Shown here: positions 12,800 to 13,533 of the stretch, in pieces
How the letters are laid out: each line of letters opens with the position of its first letter
Position numbering within the stretch: position 1 is the stretch's first letter
NCBI GenBank assembly: GCA_028682925.1
Contig: JAJRAG010000133.1
Location: 1-13,533 of the forward strand
Length of the DNA: 13,533 bases
DNA from: Methanomassiliicoccales archaeon
GTDB lineage: Archaea; Thermoplasmatota; Thermoplasmata; Methanomassiliicoccales; JACIVX01
Reading direction: 5' to 3'
Notes under the pieces: generated by a model
The model's database searches: none
The model's input: the letters and a program-made list of their open reading frames with translations, nothing else
Told to the model about the DNA's origin: nothing
Translations under genes and position numbers: made by a program

Positions 12800-13533
12800 T
12801 CAGGAAATGATCTTGTCCAACAGACTCTTCTGCGTTCCGAGCTTCAGTTCCTTCGCGATCCTCCTACCCGTGCTAATGCCAGGACCGATGAGATCCGAAT
12901 ACGGAGAACCGGATATGAACGGATTGGTTCCGGCCACGATCCTCGACGACACTTCAAAAACCTTGAACTCAAGTTGATCTGTCACAATACTCTCAAGGCA
13001 GAACGGACCCACCATGCCGCCGAACAGTTCCAGGGACCTGGCAACGACCTTCTCGCCCATTTCGAGGATCTTCGGCAAGAGACTCTCTCTGACGACCACG
13101 GGTATGTTCCCAGTCACCACGAAGGTGGGGACCAACCCCAGACGTTTGAGCTCTTCTTGCGCTCCCAGTTTATACATCTCGTCGATGTTGCTTTCATCCC
13201 TTCTATCCATCGAGAGGAGCTCAAGACTTCCATCCCCGACCTTGTACCCATCGACCTTGATGGGAGAATAGAAGTAATGAAGGTAATACCTCGTTCCCAG
13301 GACATACTCCTGGATCGTATATGGCTGGGAGTCGTCGATCCCAAGCTTGAAGTCCGGATAGTCCTTCGCGATGAAGAAGCCCCTCCCGCCCTTGGCTCCG
13401 TAGTACTTGACAAGAACTGGTCTGTCGATCTTCTTCGCATCGCTGACCTTGGCGGGCATTTCGATACCAGCGGATTCGAGCCAATCCCTCTGCATCTCCC
13501 TGTCCGACTCCCAGTTCAGGACCTCGCGGTTCC
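12800..13533 (-). CDS. purP: FAICAR synthetase PurP (formate-dependent), C-terminal part
   Basis: Archaea-specific ATP-grasp ligase that formylates AICAR using formate and ATP, step nine of purine synthesis, replacing the folate-dependent PurH domain. About 244 codons are present; the reading frame stays open to the right edge, so the N-terminal third is missing, and the methionine codon at 13495 is internal. Seen from the edge: NREVLNWESDR, then ESAGIEMPAK, VLVKYYGAKGGRGFF (ATP-grasp nucleotide-binding strand), QEYVLGTRYYLHYFYSP, GPFCLES, FKVFEVSSRIVAGTNPF (metal and ATP site), and the C-terminal GRRIAKEL helix. All are in family order. PurP paralogues of unclear function exist in some archaea, so activity is likely but not certain. 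Convergent with pdxS. Confidence 0.94.
   Translation of the reverse strand, partial: NREVLNWESDREMQRDWLESAGIEMPAKVSDAKKIDRPVLVKYYGAKGGRGFFIAKDYPDFKLGIDDSQPYTIQEYVLGTRYYLHYFYSPIKVDGYKVGDGSLELLSMDRRDESNIDEMYKLGAQEELKRLGLVPTFVVTGNIPVVVRESLLPKILEMGEKVVARSLELFGGMVGPFCLESIVTDQLEFKVFEVSSRIVAGTNPFISGSPYSDLIGPGISTGRRIAKELKLGTQKSLLDKIIS

Noticed and set aside
13495..13533. ATG at 13495 as the start of purP
   Set aside because: The frame continues upstream to the window edge with NREVLNWESDR, a conserved PurP segment, so this methionine is internal and the gene is cut by the edge.

Overview
This is archaeal chromosomal DNA of moderate GC. The lipid gene carS (CDP-archaeol synthase), the Fe-S helicase of the XPD/Rad3 type, the archaea-specific purine gene purP and a DUF77/MTH1187 protein all point to an archaeon. 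Most genes also have an archaeal TATA box about 25 bases before the start codon, often with no ribosome binding site, which suggests leaderless mRNAs. The small DUF6015-like protein makes me favour a Thermoplasmatota-type euryarchaeon (Methanomassiliicoccales or marine benthic group D relatives). That placement is inference only. I see no mobile elements, CRISPR array, tRNA, rRNA or prophage genes.

Layout. Left block (1-3226, all minus strand): a DUF6015-like gene, an XPD-like helicase, carS, then the 5' part of pyrE, which starts 4 bases after the carS stop. A single thiamine-binding-type gene follows on the plus strand (3425-3715). The serine block (3776-6444, minus) holds a class V aminotransferase (probable phosphoserine aminotransferase) overlapping serA by ATGA. 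A 389-base divergent control region (6445-6833) separates it from a plus-strand nucleotide-sugar dehydrogenase of the UDP-ManNAcA type. Next come a minus-strand threonine aldolase and a Gfo/Idh/MocA dehydrogenase resembling UDP-GlcNAc 3-dehydrogenases, a plus-strand Trm112-like zinc protein, a minus-strand class I aminotransferase, plus-strand pdxS (PLP synthase) and, at the right edge, minus-strand purP (5' end outside the window).

How they fit together. The genes are mostly central biosynthesis. SerA plus the aminotransferase make phosphoserine from 3-phosphoglycerate. Threonine aldolase interconverts threonine with glycine and acetaldehyde. Three PLP enzymes lie within about 6 kb of pdxS, which makes PLP. 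PyrE (UMP route) sits beside CarS, a CTP consumer. The nucleotide-sugar dehydrogenase and the Gfo/Idh enzyme could both act in making an acetamido-uronic acid for surface glycans.

I found no clearly new multi-gene system. The least explained signals are in the non-coding DNA: several perfect inverted repeats placed on or next to predicted TATA boxes (before the DUF6015 gene, the nucleotide-sugar dehydrogenase and the threonine aldolase), and a structured leader of about 200 bases before the serine genes, unusual in a window where most messages look leaderless.
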